Shown: positions 1 to 8,905, numbered from the stretch's first letter. The stretch is 32,068 nt of DNA from an uncultured Pantoea sp. (GCA_913778495.1 CAJYVD010000023.1:1-32068), one strand, 5' to 3'. Program-made: numbers and translations. The notes: generated by a model from the letters alone, not told the origin.

Positions 1-109
1 GCTGGCGCAGGGCGCGGATTGCAAAGGGCCGCGCCCATCGGCCCTTTGCCCGTACGCCGCAGCGGTGCGGCTGAAACTGCCGTGCGGTTAGCGGGCGGAA
101 CCTGCGCAG
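1..109. repeat. Left arm of long terminal inverted repeat
   Basis: Bases 1-109 are the reverse complement of 31945-32053, pairing position i with 32054-i. Bases 1-102 match exactly, there is one mismatch at 103, and 104-109 match again. The arm is rich in hairpins: an 11-bp perfect stem at 21-31/39-49 (GCAAAGGGCCG, 7-base loop) and a 5-bp stem at 57-61/66-70. No coding capacity is evident; open frames across it are low-complexity Ala/Arg/Gly-rich translations of GC-rich DNA. The arm may extend left of the window, because the right copy continues 15 bases to the end. Confidence 0.95.
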
Positions 110-466
110 AGTCAGGCCAGCGCAGCGGTCAGCGCGCGAGCCCGCGCAACACAAACCGGCTTTGCGGGCCGGAACCCGCTCAGAGTCAGGCCAGCGCAGC
201 GGTCAGCGCGCGAGCCCGCGCAACACAAACCGGCTTTGCGGGCCGGAACCCGCGCAGAGTCAGGCCAGCGCAGCGGCCCACGCGCGAGCCCGCGCAACAC
301 AAACCGGCTTTGCGGGCCGGAACCCGCTCAGCGTCAGGCCAGCGCAGCGGTCAGCGCGCGAGCCCGCGCAACACAAACCGGCTTTGCGGGCCGGAACCCG
401 CTCAGCGTCAGGCCAGCGCAGCGGCCCACGCGCGAGCCCGCGCAACACAAACCGGCTTTGCGGGCC
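97..466. repeat. Five head-to-tail 74-bp tandem repeats
   Basis: Units start at 97, 171, 245, 319 and 393 with a strict 74-base period. Each begins GGAACC(C/T)GC, runs through a GTCAGGCCAGCGCAGCGG block and ends ACAAACCGGCTTTGCGGGCC. Units differ at few positions: GAGTCAGG in units 1-3 versus GCGTCAGG in 4-5, and GGTCAGCG in units 1, 2, 4 versus GGCCCACG in 3 and 5. The period is not a multiple of three, so the array does not encode a repeat protein in one frame. Each unit holds an imperfect hairpin between GCCCGCGCAA and TTTGCGGGC. Related but diverged blocks occur inverted at 31791-31951. Confidence 0.93.
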
Positions 467-540
467 GAACTCCCGCTCACAAAACCTGGCAATTGAGCGG
501 GCCGAAACCCGCTCAGCGCCCGGCCATCGCCATGGCCCCC
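467..540 (-). terminator. Degenerate repeat tail with hairpin after hutU
   Basis: A decayed sixth repeat unit fills the gap between the 74-bp array and the hutU stop. It contains a perfect 8-bp stem, TGAGCGGG at 494-501 with CCCGCTCA at 508-515, loop CCGAAA. Read on the minus strand the hairpin lies 25 bases past the hutU stop. It is followed by AATTGCCAGGTTTTG, a weak T run. It could terminate hutHU transcription, but nearly the same hairpin follows ybiT at the other end, so it is primarily part of the repeat family. Confidence 0.5.
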
Positions 541-2226
541 TCACTCCTGCATGGGCAAATTCAAGCCAAATTTTGTTGCGCAGGCCTGCGCCTGCTCATA
601 GCCCGCGTCGGCATGGCGCATCACGCCGGTGGCGGGATCGTTCCACAGTACGCGAGCCAGGCGCGCATCGGCTTCGGCTGTGCCATCGCACACGATCACC
701 ACACCAGCGTGCTGAGAAAAGCCCATGCCCACGCCACCACCGTGGTGCAGGCTTACCCACGTGGCGCCGCCCGCGGTGTTAAGCAGGGCGTTAAGCAGCG
801 GCCAGTCAGACACCGCGTCGGAGCCATCCTTCATCGCCTCGGTTTCGCGGTTGGGTGAGGCGACAGAGCCGCAGTCGAGGTGATCGCGGCCAATGACGAT
901 CGGGGCTTTTAACTCGCCGTTGCGCACCATCTCATTAAACGCCAGCGCGGCTTGATGTCGCTCGCCAAGGCCCAGCCAGCAGATGCGCGCCGGCAAGCCC
1001 TGAAAAGCGATACGCGTCTGCGCCATGTCCAGCCAACGGTGCAGGTTTTTATGATCCGGGAACAGCGCCTTGAGCTTGGCATCGGTTTTGTAAATATCCT
1101 CGGGATCGCCCGACAGCGCTACCCAGCGGAACGGGCCTTTGCCCTCACAAAACAGCGGACGAATATAGGCCGGTACAAAGCCGGGGAAATCAAACGCGTT
1201 CGCGACGCCTTCATCCAGCGCGACCTGACGAATATTGTTGCCGTAGTCCACGGTCGGCACGCCCATGTGATGGAAGTCGAGCATCGCCTGGACGTGCACG
1301 GCCATCGACGCCCGCGCCGCTTTTTCTACTGCTTTAGGGTTGCTCAGACGCTCAGCCTGCCACCGCGCCACGTCCCAGCCCAGCGGCAGATAGCCGTTGA
1401 TGGGATCGTGGGCCGAAGTTTGATCGGTCACGATATCTGGCTTCATACCGCCTGCTTTGGCTCGCTTCACCAGCTCAGGCACAATCTCCGCGGCGTTGCC
1501 CAGCAGACCCACGGAGATCGCCTGTTTGGCCGCCGTGGCGCTTTCAATCAGCGTCAATGCCTCATCCAGCGTGTAGGCTTTGTGATCGACATAGCGGGTG
1601 CGCAGGCGGAAATCGATGCGCGACTCCTGGCACTCAATCGCCAGCACGCAAGCGCCTGCCAGCACCCCCGCCAGCGGCTGCGCGCCGCCCATACCGCCCA
1701 GACCGGCGGTGAGGATCCAGCGGCCACGGAGATCGTTGTGGTAATGCTGACGGCCCGCCTCGGCAAAGGTCTCAAAGGTGCCCTGGACAATGCCTTGGGC
1801 GCCAATGTAAATCCACGAGCCTGCGGTCATCTGGCCATACATCATCAAGCCGGCTTTATCCAGCTCGTGAAAGTGATCCCAGTTAGCCCAGTGCGGCACA
1901 AGGTTCGAGTTCGCCAGCAGCACGCGCGGCGCATCGGCATGCGTGCGGAACACCCCCACCGGTTTGCCGGACTGGATCAGCAGCGTTTCATCCGGCTGCA
2001 GAGCGCGCAGCGAACGCAAAATCTGTTCAAAGCAGGCCCAGTTGCGCGCCGCCTTGCCAATGCCGCCGTACACCACTAAGTCTTCCGGGCGCTCGGCGAC
2101 GTCAGGATCAAGGTTGTTCTGGATCATGCGGTACGCGGCTTCAATCAGCCAGTTGGCGCAATGCAGCGTGTCTCCCTGAGGGGCACGGATTTCACGCGCC
2201 ACGGCCTGCGTTAACGTTTCGCTCAT
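541..2226 (-). CDS. hutU: Urocanate hydratase (urocanase) HutU
   Basis: Second step of histidine breakdown: urocanate plus water to imidazolonepropionate, using tightly bound NAD+, in the cytosol. The 561-residue product has the usual family length and is colinear with known urocanases. The glycine-rich NAD-binding stretch [10 protein letters not shown] is at residues 175-184, and the C-terminal part has the [14 protein letters not shown] segment carrying the conserved Cys. An ATG at 2232 is also in frame, but the Shine-Dalgarno GAGGA (2234-2238) sits only 1 base from it and 7 bases from the ATG at 2226, so 2226 is preferred. The hutH stop TGA is embedded in this ribosome site, which suggests translational coupling. 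The gene is distal in the hutH-hutU operon and is followed by the left repeat block. Confidence 0.97.
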   Translation of the reverse strand: MSETLTQAVAREIRAPQGDTLHCANWLIEAAYRMIQNNLDPDVAERPEDLVVYGGIGKAARNWACFEQILRSLRALQPDETLLIQSGKPVGVFRTHADAPRVLLANSNLVPHWANWDHFHELDKAGLMMYGQMTAGSWIYIGAQGIVQGTFETFAEAGRQHYHNDLRGRWILTAGLGGMGGAQPLAGVLAGACVLAIECQESRIDFRLRTRYVDHKAYTLDEALTLIESATAAKQAISVGLLGNAAEIVPELVKRAKAGGMKPDIVTDQTSAHDPINGYLPLGWDVARWQAERLSNPKAVEKAARASMAVHVQAMLDFHHMGVPTVDYGNNIRQVALDEGVANAFDFPGFVPAYIRPLFCEGKGPFRWVALSGDPEDIYKTDAKLKALFPDHKNLHRWLDMAQTRIAFQGLPARICWLGLGERHQAALAFNEMVRNGELKAPIVIGRDHLDCGSVASPNRETEAMKDGSDAVSDWPLLNALLNTAGGATWVSLHHGGGVGMGFSQHAGVVIVCDGTAEADARLARVLWNDPATGVMRHADAGYEQAQACATKFGLNLPMQE

Positions 2227-2236
2227 TATCATTTCC

Positions 2237-3790
2237 TCACTGGGTAAAAGAACGCTGGCTGGGCAGCAGCGCAGTCAACGTATCGGGCCACGCATCGCTG
2301 CTGGCCCACAGGCGCATGGCCTCAATATCCGGCGCCAGTAAACGATCGCGATCCAGAAACGCCACGCGCGCGCGGATGCGGCTAAGCTGCTGTTCCAGCG
2401 CGGCGGAGCTTTGTAGGGGACGATGGAAATCGATGCCTTGTGCCGCCGCCATGGCTTCAATGCCGACCACGGCTGCGGTGTTGAAACACATACTGCCGAG
2501 GCGACGCGCGGCGTAAGTGGCCATCGAAACGTGATCTTCCTGATTGGCCGAAGTGGGCAAGCTGTCAACGCTGCCGGGATGCGCCAGCGACTTGTTTTCC
2601 GACGCCAGCGCGGCCGCCGTAACCTGCGCAATCATAAAGCCGGAGTTGACACCGCCGTCGTGCACCAGAAAAGCAGGCAGCCCGGACAGGCCGGTATCCA
2701 GCAGCAGCGCCAGGCGACGCTCGGAGATCGCCCCGATTTCGGCGATCGCCAGCGCAATGATGTCGGCGGCAAACGCGACCGGCTCGGCGTGGAAATTGCC
2801 GCCGGAAATCACGTCACCGCTGTCGCTGAACACCAGCGGGTTATCGGAGGCGGCGTTAGCTTCAATTTGCAGCACCCGAGCGGCGTGGTGCAGATTATCG
2901 AGGCAGGCCCCCATCACCTGCGGCACACAGCGGATGGAGTAGGGATCCTGCACCCGACCGCAGTGGCTGTGCGAGTGCAGGATTTCGCTGCCGAGCAGCA
3001 GCTCGGACACCGCCGCCGCCACGGCGATCTGCCCGTGCTGGCCGCGCGCCGCATGAATACGGGCATCGAACGGTTTAACTGAGCCTTTAATGGCTTCCAG
3101 CGACAGGGCGCCTGCCACCAAACCGGCGGCAAACACGTTTTCAGCCTCGAACAGGCCGCGCAGGGCCAGCGCGGTGGACACCTGGGTGCCATTCAGCAGC
3201 GCCAGGCCCTCTTTGGGTCCAAGCACAATGGGCTGCAGCCCGACGCGGGCCAACCCTTCGCTCGCCGGGATACGCTGGCCGTCAACCCGCACTTCGCCTT
3301 CCCCCAGCAGCATCAGCGACAGGTGTGCCAGCGGCGCGAGATCGCCCGAAGCCCCCACCGAGCCCTTCTCAGGAATGCAGGGCAGGATACCGGCGTTAAA
3401 CAGCGCCAGCAGCGCATGGATCAGCTCAATGCGTACGCCGGAATGTCCGCGCGCCAGGCTGATAATCTTGGTGGCCATCACCAGGCGGGTGACGTTGTCG
3501 GGCAGCAGATCGCCCAGCCCTACGCTGTGCGACAGCACCAGATTGCGCTGCAGTTCCGCCAGTCGCTGCGACGGAATTTGCGTCTGGGCCAGTTTGCCAA
3601 AGCCGGTGTTGATGCCGTAAACCACTTTACCGGTGGCCACAATCTCGTCCACCGTTTGCTGCGCGCGCGTGATGGCCGCATAGGCCTCGTCGGCCAGCGA
3701 GAGGTGAACGCTGCGCTGATAAATGCAACGCAGCGTGGCGAGGTCCACTTCACCGGGAATCAGGCGAATGTTCTGACCAGAACCTGACAT
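2237..3790 (-). CDS. hutH: Histidine ammonia-lyase HutH
   Basis: First step of the pathway: L-histidine to trans-urocanate and ammonia, in the cytosol. The 517-residue protein has every hallmark of an active enzyme. The Ala-Ser-Gly tripeptide at 147-149 ([14 protein letters not shown]) cyclises to the MIO electrophile. Tyr58 lies in YGINTGFG, His in LSHSVGLG, Asn in LNGTQ, the QDPYSIR segment carries the catalytic Tyr, NFHAEP carries the conserved Phe, and QEDHVS the Glu. ATG at 3790 has AGGAG 6 bases upstream. That ribosome site abuts a HutC operator (3799-3812). hutU follows 10 bases after the stop. The upstream sigma-54 element and second HutC operator indicate nitrogen-limited, urocanate-induced expression. 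Contrast with the MIO-less paralogue at 12198-13700. Confidence 0.98.
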   Translation of the reverse strand: MSGSGQNIRLIPGEVDLATLRCIYQRSVHLSLADEAYAAITRAQQTVDEIVATGKVVYGINTGFGKLAQTQIPSQRLAELQRNLVLSHSVGLGDLLPDNVTRLVMATKIISLARGHSGVRIELIHALLALFNAGILPCIPEKGSVGASGDLAPLAHLSLMLLGEGEVRVDGQRIPASEGLARVGLQPIVLGPKEGLALLNGTQVSTALALRGLFEAENVFAAGLVAGALSLEAIKGSVKPFDARIHAARGQHGQIAVAAAVSELLLGSEILHSHSHCGRVQDPYSIRCVPQVMGACLDNLHHAARVLQIEANAASDNPLVFSDSGDVISGGNFHAEPVAFAADIIALAIAEIGAISERRLALLLDTGLSGLPAFLVHDGGVNSGFMIAQVTAAALASENKSLAHPGSVDSLPTSANQEDHVSMATYAARRLGSMCFNTAAVVGIEAMAAAQGIDFHRPLQSSAALEQQLSRIRARVAFLDRDRLLAPDIEAMRLWASSDAWPDTLTALLPSQRSFTQ

Positions 3791-3798
3791 AGTCTACT

Positions 3799-3812
3799 CC
3801 TGTCTATACAAG
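3799..3812. promoter_or_regulatory. HutC-type operator at hutH ribosome site
   Basis: CCTGTCTATACAAG shares 13 of 14 bases with the operator at 3901-3914. It lies immediately upstream of the hutH Shine-Dalgarno, about 100 bp downstream of the predicted transcription start. Bound repressor here could act as a roadblock to elongation. Assignment rests on the TGTATATACA-like palindrome recurring before every hut transcription unit in the window. Confidence 0.7.
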
Positions 3813-3900
3813 TAATCAGAGGCGATCCGGCGGCGATGACGCTGCGTTAACCCGCGTTAGATCGGAAAGAAGAGGAGTGAGTGAAACATACGCGCCTAAT

Positions 3901-3914
3901 CTTGTCTATACAAG
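3901..3914. promoter_or_regulatory. HutC-type operator over hutH start site
   Basis: CTTGTCTATACAAG is a near-perfect palindrome directly downstream of the -12 element of the hutH sigma-54 promoter. It covers roughly -7 to +3 of the predicted start (about 3905, minus strand). HutC is a GntR-family repressor released by urocanate in other bacteria; the position suits direct repression of hutHU. Confidence 0.8.
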
Positions 3915-3915
3915 T

Positions 3916-3931
3916 AGCAAGCGCTATGCCA
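3916..3931 (-). promoter_or_regulatory. Sigma-54 promoter of hutHU
   Basis: The minus strand reads TGGCATAGCGCTTGCT, matching the sigma-54 consensus TGGCAYRNNNNTTGCW, with GG and GC separated by exactly 10 bases. The predicted start is near 3905, giving a leader of about 115 nt. An almost identical element (TGGCACAGCGCTTGCT) drives the importer operon at 8993. Confidence 0.85.
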
Positions 3932-3993
3932 GGTTGATCACATTCTGGAATACGGCCGCGCTGGCTTAGCTTTGAACGCCGTACGATGGCGCT

Positions 3994-4030
3994 GCACTGA
4001 AACGGCGCGGCGGCTGCACCGCGGACGCGC
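3994..4030. promoter_or_regulatory. Two NtrC-like sites upstream of hutHU
   Basis: GCACTGAAACGGCGC (3994-4008) has one mismatch to the NtrC pattern GCACY-N5-RGTGC. A weaker copy with one perfect half (GCACC, 4016-4020) runs to 4030, 22 bp further on. Centres are about -96 and -118 from the predicted hutHU start, typical enhancer positions. The same region separates hutH from hutC, so the weaker site approaches the hutC operator. Confidence 0.6.
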
Positions 4031-4032
4031 AG

Positions 4033-4044
4033 ATGTATATACAT
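4033..4044. promoter_or_regulatory. HutC-type operator before hutC
   Basis: ATGTATATACAT is a perfect 12-base palindrome 52 bases before the hutC start. It most likely overlaps the hutC promoter and gives autoregulation. I could not assign a confident -35/-10 pair here. The rest of the 305-bp hutH-hutC gap is accounted for by the sites listed. Confidence 0.75.
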
Positions 4045-4095
4045 TTACGATCTGAGGCAGTAAACTTTGGTGACTTTTTATCATAGGAACGGAAC

Positions 4096-4851
4096 ATGTC
4101 GGAGCAGAGGACGGTGGCGCAACTGGCCGCAGCGATGGGTGAAGAACCGGCCCCGATTTATCAGCGCGTGAAACAGGCTATCGTCAGCCAGATTCGCGAG
4201 GGCCACTGGAAAGCCAACCAGCGCGTGCCGTCAGAGAGCGAGCTGGTGAGTGCGCTGGGCGTCAGTCGTATGACCATTAACCGCGCGCTGCGTGAGCTCA
4301 CCGGCGAAGGGTTCCTGGTGCGTATGCAGGGCGTGGGCACCTTTGTTGCGGAGATGAAGGGCTACACCGCGATGCTGGAAGTGCACAACATCGCCGATGA
4401 GATTGCCCAGCGCGGCCATCGCCACAGCTGTAACATCTTATCGATTGGGCAGACCAAGGCCGATCCCGAGCAGGCTGCGCTACTGGGGCTGTCAACCGGA
4501 CAAACGCTGTTTCACTCGCTGATGGTGCACTACGAAAATGATCTGCCGGTGCAGCTGGAGGATCGCCTGGTTAATCCGCTGGTGGCGCCTGATTACCTCA
4601 CCCAGGATTATCACAGCGTGACGCCCTATACCTACTTGATGCGCGTGGCGCCGCTCACCGCCGGTGAGCACATTGTCGAAGCGGTGCTGCCCGATCTGCG
4701 CCAGCGCAAGCACCTGGCGCTGGATGAGCATGAGCCGTGCCTGCTGATCCGCCGTCAGACGTGGAGCGATACCAAAATCGTTACTTACGCGCGCCTGCTT
4801 TATCCAGGCTCGCGCTACAAGCTGCTGGGCCGTTTTCGGGGACACGGTTAA
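4096..4851 (+). CDS. hutC: Histidine utilisation repressor HutC (GntR family)
   Basis: DNA-binding repressor of the hut genes; urocanate is the inducer in characterised homologues. The 251-residue protein has an N-terminal GntR winged helix (about 18-85, with PSESELVSALGVSRMTINRA as recognition region) and a C-terminal UTRA effector-binding domain (about 95-240). It begins at ATG 4096 after AGGAACGGAA. It faces away from hutH, sharing the regulatory gap that holds three candidate operators, one just upstream of its own start. Its 3' end overlaps the convergent hutD by 71 bp, so the last two dozen codons of each gene are read from the same DNA. It is the only GntR/HutC-type regulator in the window and so the obvious binder of the TGTATATACA sites. 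Confidence 0.95.
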   Translation: MSEQRTVAQLAAAMGEEPAPIYQRVKQAIVSQIREGHWKANQRVPSESELVSALGVSRMTINRALRELTGEGFLVRMQGVGTFVAEMKGYTAMLEVHNIADEIAQRGHRHSCNILSIGQTKADPEQAALLGLSTGQTLFHSLMVHYENDLPVQLEDRLVNPLVAPDYLTQDYHSVTPYTYLMRVAPLTAGEHIVEAVLPDLRQRKHLALDEHEPCLLIRRQTWSDTKIVTYARLLYPGSRYKLLGRFRGHG

Positions 4852-5374
4852 GCGTCACCCACAGCAGGCTGGCCTCGGGTGTCGCCGGGGTCAGCGTCAG
4901 CACCTCATCTTGCCACCAGACGCCCTGTTGCGACGCCAGCGCTTCACCCTGCGCGGTGTGCCAGCTGCCGGTCAGCACCCACGCCACACCTTGCATGCCG
5001 GAAACCCTCTGCTGCACCACCGCCACATCCGCCTGCCAGCGAGCGCGGCGCGTCATGATATTGAAATCAAGACAGCGCCCATCAATCTGCGCCTCAATGG
5101 CCCACTCGCCGGGAAACGCCCACGGCTGATGCCGCTGCAAGCGCTGTTCGCCTTGCGCACTGCGCAATAGCACGCTGTCGCCGTCCAGTAAGGTGATCAC
5201 CCGATCCACGCCGGGAAAGCGGGAAAAGGGCCCGTCTACGGCGATGGTGGCAATGCTGGCGCGCCAGCCAAACTCCGCCTCGCCGGGAGGAAAGCTGACA
5301 ATCTCACGCGTGTGGCCGCCGCCGTTGCGCCAGCGCGTCACCGGCAGGCTGTCAAAGTCGTAATATGTTTTCAT
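4781..5374 (-). CDS. hutD: HutD family protein
   Basis: A 197-residue protein of the HutD family (cupin-type fold). The family is usually found in hut clusters. In Pseudomonas fluorescens HutD has been proposed to limit hut activity, perhaps by binding urocanate; its biochemical role is not settled. The N-terminal signature VTRWRNGGGHTREI (residues 12-25) is clear. A longer frame runs upstream to 5731, but it lies over hutF in another frame, so I take ATG 5374, which overlaps the hutF stop by 4 bases (ATGA). The C-terminal tail runs 71 bp into the convergent hutC gene. It is the second gene of hutF-hutD. Confidence 0.92.
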   Translation of the reverse strand: MKTYYDFDSLPVTRWRNGGGHTREIVSFPPGEAEFGWRASIATIAVDGPFSRFPGVDRVITLLDGDSVLLRSAQGEQRLQRHQPWAFPGEWAIEAQIDGRCLDFNIMTRRARWQADVAVVQQRVSGMQGVAWVLTGSWHTAQGEALASQQGVWWQDEVLTLTPATPEASLLWVTLNRVPENGPAACSASLDKAGARK

Positions 5375-6726
5375 TGCAGCGCCCGCACGGCAGCCACGAA
5401 ACGCTGCGCGGCAGCCTGCTCTTCGGCGTGGTGACCCTGATCGATCACCTGCTGACCGGCAACGAAGACGTCGCGAATCTGCTGGGTGTGACCGGCAAAC
5501 AGCCAGCGATTGAGGCGCGCAGCGGGCGTCACGCTGGCGAGGAGCGCATCCTGTTGCAATACCAGCCAGTCGGCGCGCAGGCCAACCGCCAGCGCGCCCA
5601 TCGACACGCCGCAGGCTTGCGCACCCCCTTGGGCGGCCTGCTGCCAGAGCAGATCGCCCACCGATGGCGCGTCGGGCAGCGCGATGCGGTTGCGGCGGCG
5701 ATCGCGCAGCCGTTGACCGTACTCCAGCCAACGGAGCTCCTCCAGCGCGCTCAGCGAGACGTGGCTGTCAGAGCCGACGCCCCAGCGGCCGCCGCGCGCC
5801 ACGTACTCCACGGCAGGGAAAATGCCGTCGCCCAGGTTGGCTTCGGTGGTAGGGCAGAGGCCCGCCACCGCCAGGCTGGCGGCCAACTGGGCAATTTCAT
5901 CGGCGGCCAGGTGAGTGGCGTGGATCAGGCACCAGCGGCGATCCACGTTAAAGCGGTTGAAAAGCCAGTTCACCGGACGTTCACCGCTCCATGTCATGCA
6001 GTCGTTGACCTCTTTCTCCTGTTCGGCGATGTGCAGATGCACCGGCAAGCTGGCGTCCGAAGCGGCCAGCACCGCGTGCATTTGCGCCTCGCTAACCGCA
6101 CGCAGCGAGTGGAAGCACACACCATGATTGAGACGCGGATGCGCACGACACGCGCGCGCCACGCGCTGCTGCTGCTCTAAATAGGCCTCTGTGTGCTGAA
6201 TGAATCGGCGCTGCCCCGCGCTGGCGGGCTGGGCGCCAAAGCCGCTCCACGTATAGAGCACTGGCAGCAAGGTCTGACCGATTCCGGTGCGGTCGGCGGC
6301 GTGTATCAACTGCTGCACCATCGCGTCGTCAGCGTAGGGCCGCCCCTGCGGATCGTGATGTAAATAGTGAAATTCCGCGACCTGACTGTAACCGCCTTTC
6401 AGCATCTCGATGTAAAGATGCGTGGCGATATCGCCGACCTGCTCGGGGGTGAGACGCGCCACCATGCGATACATCAGGTCGCGCCATGTCCAGAAACTGT
6501 CCTGGGGATCGCCGGCCACTTCTGCCAGCCCCGCCATGGCGCGCTGGAAAGCATGGGAGTGCAGATTCGCTATCGCCGGAATGACCGCACCGGCCAGGCG
6601 CATGGCCTCACCCGGCTGGCTGTTGGCGGCGATTGCGGTGATGTTACCGGCATCATCGGTGGTAATCGTCACGTCCTGCTGCCAGCCATCCGGCAGCAGC
6701 GCAGAGGGAGCAAAAAACACGGCCAT
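5371..6726 (-). CDS. hutF: Formimidoylglutamate deiminase HutF
   Basis: Fourth step in the five-step route: N-formimino-L-glutamate plus water to N-formyl-L-glutamate and ammonia. The 451-residue amidohydrolase-superfamily protein shows the metal and catalytic set at the positions I recall for Pseudomonas HutF: His56 and His58 (HSHAFQR), His232 and Glu235 (HLHIAEQE), His269 (HATHL) and Asp320 (GSDSH). The start is ATG 6726; the ribosome site is weak (GAGAA). It is divergent from hutI over 85 bp that contains a HutC-type operator, and overlaps hutD by 4 bases. HutF next to HutG shows that this cluster uses the deiminase/deformylase branch and not the one-step formimidoylglutamase of Klebsiella. 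Confidence 0.96.
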   Translation of the reverse strand: MAVFFAPSALLPDGWQQDVTITTDDAGNITAIAANSQPGEAMRLAGAVIPAIANLHSHAFQRAMAGLAEVAGDPQDSFWTWRDLMYRMVARLTPEQVGDIATHLYIEMLKGGYSQVAEFHYLHHDPQGRPYADDAMVQQLIHAADRTGIGQTLLPVLYTWSGFGAQPASAGQRRFIQHTEAYLEQQQRVARACRAHPRLNHGVCFHSLRAVSEAQMHAVLAASDASLPVHLHIAEQEKEVNDCMTWSGERPVNWLFNRFNVDRRWCLIHATHLAADEIAQLAASLAVAGLCPTTEANLGDGIFPAVEYVARGGRWGVGSDSHVSLSALEELRWLEYGQRLRDRRRNRIALPDAPSVGDLLWQQAAQGGAQACGVSMGALAVGLRADWLVLQQDALLASVTPAARLNRWLFAGHTQQIRDVFVAGQQVIDQGHHAEEQAAAQRFVAAVRALQ

Positions 6727-6749
6727 GGTTGATTCTCGCGCACGTTAAG

Positions 6750-6767
6750 TTGTATATACATATACAT
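6750..6767. promoter_or_regulatory. HutC-type operator in hutF/hutI divergent region
   Basis: TTGTATATACAT at 6750-6761 contains the perfect core TGTATATACA, followed by an overlapping partial copy (TATACATA). It sits 24 bases before hutF and 45-50 bases before hutI, so one bound repressor could control both directions. No GG-N10-GC sigma-54 element is visible here on either strand, so hutFD and hutIG probably use sigma-70 promoters, unlike hutHU. Confidence 0.75.
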
Positions 6768-6811
6768 ACTTTGGCATGCAGTGTAAATCGCCGGACGCGA
6801 AGGGGAGCAAG

Positions 6812-8029
6812 ATGGCAGCAACGCAGCAGATCGACAGCCTGTGGCTGGGGGCCGACATCGTCACCATGCGCGATGGGCGCTACAACCTGGTGCCTGACGG
6901 CGCGCTGGCGGTAAATAAAGGCGAGATTGTGTGGGTTGGACCGCGTGGCGCCCTGCCGCCGTTCTCGGCGCGCCAGCAGCGCACGTTTGACGGCGGGATC
7001 GTTACGCCGGGGCTGGTGGACTGCCATACGCATCTGATGTTCGGCGGCGACCGCAGCCTGGAGTTTGAGCAGCGCCTCAACGGTGTCAGCTACGCTGAAA
7101 TTGCCGGCCAGGGTGGCGGTATTCTTGCCACAGTGCGCGCCACGCGTGCCGCCACGGAGCGACAGCTGGTGGAGCAGGCGCGCGTGCGGCTGGCGCGGCT
7201 GCTGGCGGAAGGCGTCACCACGGTGGAGATCAAATCCGGCTATGGGTTGGATGAGGCCAGTGAGCTGAGGCTGCTGCGCGCCATACGTGCGCTGGCGCAG
7301 ACGGTCCCGGCGGATGTGCGCGCGACCTGTCTGGCGGCCCACGGTTTTCCACCGGAGTTTACCCATCAGCCGCAGGGCTGGATCGATATCATTTGCGAGC
7401 GGCTGTTGCCGCAGGTTAAAGCCGAAGGGCTGGCGGATGCGGTAGACGCGTTCTGTGAACATCTCGCGCTCTCACCGGCGCAGGTCAGCGCGGTGTTTGA
7501 TAAAGCCCGCGCGCTCGGCTTGCCTGTGAAACTGCACGCTGAGCAGCTCTCGGCGCTGGGCGGGGCGGAGCTGGCGGCCCGCTACGGAGCGCTCTCGGCA
7601 GATCATCTGGAGTATGCGACTGAGGCTGACGTCATGGCCATGGCGCAGCACGGCACCGTTGCGGTGCTGCTGCCGGGCGCGTTTTACCTGCTGCGCGAAA
7701 CGCAGCGTCCACCGGTGGCGCTGTTTCGCCAGCACGGCGTGCCGATGGCGCTGGCCAGCGATGCCAATCCGGGCACGTCCCCGGCGCTGTCGCTGCGCCT
7801 GATGCTCAATATGGGCTGTACGCTGTTTGGCTTAACGCCGGAAGAGGCGCTGGCGGGCGTGACGCTATGGGGCGCAAAAGCGTTGGGAATGGAACGGACG
7901 CACGGCTCGCTGGAGCCGGGCAAAGTCGCGAATTTCGTACACTGGGAGCTGCAGCGCCCGGCAGAGTTGGCTTACTGGCTGGGCGGGCAACTGCCGTGCC
8001 AGGTTATCTATCGTGGAGACGCGCAATGA
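6812..8029 (+). CDS. hutI: Imidazolonepropionase HutI
   Basis: Third step: imidazolone-5-propionate to N-formimino-L-glutamate. A 405-residue metal-dependent amidohydrolase of usual family length. Metal and catalytic residues are visible: His72 and His74 in CHTHLMF, His242 in KLHAEQ, His265 in SADHLEY and Asp317 in ASDANPG. An in-frame ATG at 6776 exists, but the one at 6812 has GGGGAG 5 bases upstream and matches the family N-terminus. The stop overlaps the hutG start (ATGA). Divergent from hutF. Confidence 0.97.
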   Translation: MAATQQIDSLWLGADIVTMRDGRYNLVPDGALAVNKGEIVWVGPRGALPPFSARQQRTFDGGIVTPGLVDCHTHLMFGGDRSLEFEQRLNGVSYAEIAGQGGGILATVRATRAATERQLVEQARVRLARLLAEGVTTVEIKSGYGLDEASELRLLRAIRALAQTVPADVRATCLAAHGFPPEFTHQPQGWIDIICERLLPQVKAEGLADAVDAFCEHLALSPAQVSAVFDKARALGLPVKLHAEQLSALGGAELAARYGALSADHLEYATEADVMAMAQHGTVAVLLPGAFYLLRETQRPPVALFRQHGVPMALASDANPGTSPALSLRLMLNMGCTLFGLTPEEALAGVTLWGAKALGMERTHGSLEPGKVANFVHWELQRPAELAYWLGGQLPCQVIYRGDAQ

Positions 8030-8820
8030 CACCTTTTCATTTTACCGCCGGTACGCTGCCGCTGCTGGTGAGCATTCCTCACGCGGGCACGCAGTTAACC
8101 CCGGAAGTTGAAGCCGGATTAAGCGACGCGGCGCGCGGCCTGCCCGATACCGACTGGCACATTCCGCTGCTGTATGACTTTGTGCGCGATCTCGGCGCCA
8201 GCGTGCTGATTGGGCGCTATTCGCGCTACGTGATCGATCTCAATCGACCCGCCGACAATCAGCCGCTCTACAGCACGGCGACCACCGGGCTCTATCCCGA
8301 AACGCTGTTTGACGGCACACCCACTTTTGCGGCGGGCAAGACGCCGGACGCGGCGGTGCGCCAGCGCGATCTTGAGACCATCTGGCAGCCTTATCATCAG
8401 CAGATACAGCAGGAGCTGGCGCGGCTGAAGGCGCAACACGGCTATGCGCTGCTGTTTGATGCCCACTCCATTGCCTCCGTGATCCCGCGTTTATTTGACG
8501 GACGTCTGCCGGACATCAATCTGGGTACCAATGACGGGGCCAGCTGTTCATCGGCGGTCAGTGAGGCGCTGCAGGCGGTATGCGCCCAGCAGACGGCGTT
8601 CAGCTGGGTCGTGAACGGCCGGTTCAAAGGCGGCTACATTACGCGCGCTTACGGGCAGCCGGAACAGCACGTCCAGGCAGTACAGTTGGAGCTGGCGCAA
8701 TGTAATTATATGGATGAAACGCCGCCCTACGCCTGGCAGCAGGCGCGCGCCGCGCAGTTACAAACCGTGTTAAAGGCGCTGATCAAGGCGCTGCTTACCG
8801 CCGGCGCGCGGGCTGAATAA
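8026..8820 (+). CDS. hutG: N-formylglutamate deformylase HutG
   Basis: Last step: N-formyl-L-glutamate plus water to L-glutamate and formate. The 264-residue protein belongs to the N-formylglutamate amidohydrolase family, not the arginase-like formimidoylglutamases also called HutG in Klebsiella. Motifs: SIPHAG (16-21), DLNRP (71-75) and DAHSI (145-149), with conserved PxxF/Y blocks between. ATG 8026 overlaps the hutI stop by 4 bases. It completes the pathway with HutF. It is followed by a 268-bp regulatory gap and then the importer operon in the same orientation. Confidence 0.95.
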   Translation: MTPFHFTAGTLPLLVSIPHAGTQLTPEVEAGLSDAARGLPDTDWHIPLLYDFVRDLGASVLIGRYSRYVIDLNRPADNQPLYSTATTGLYPETLFDGTPTFAAGKTPDAAVRQRDLETIWQPYHQQIQQELARLKAQHGYALLFDAHSIASVIPRLFDGRLPDINLGTNDGASCSSAVSEALQAVCAQQTAFSWVVNGRFKGGYITRAYGQPEQHVQAVQLELAQCNYMDETPPYAWQQARAAQLQTVLKALIKALLTAGARAE

Positions 8821-8905
8821 CGCCGTTTTCTCGCCACATCGCGGGCAATGCGACGCGTTTTAGCGCGACCATTGTCCGCACCTCTTCATCTTTCCTGGAT
8901 GCCTT

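Noticed and set aside
97-466. CRISPR array
   Set aside because: The 74-bp units are contiguous with no unique spacers, and no cas genes are present.
19-858. Long open frame (279 codons) running across the repeat block and into hutU
   Set aside because: It changes frame relative to the 74-bp units, is Ala/Arg/Gly-biased, lacks a ribosome site and runs antisense through the 3' end of hutU. It is a by-product of GC-rich DNA.
952-2079. 375-codon open frame on the plus strand
   Set aside because: Lies entirely antisense to hutU and shows no domain features; a shadow of a high-GC gene.
5375-5731. N-terminal extension of HutD to 316 residues
   Set aside because: The extra part is Arg-rich, overlaps hutF out of frame, and the family start at 5374 fits the ATGA overlap.
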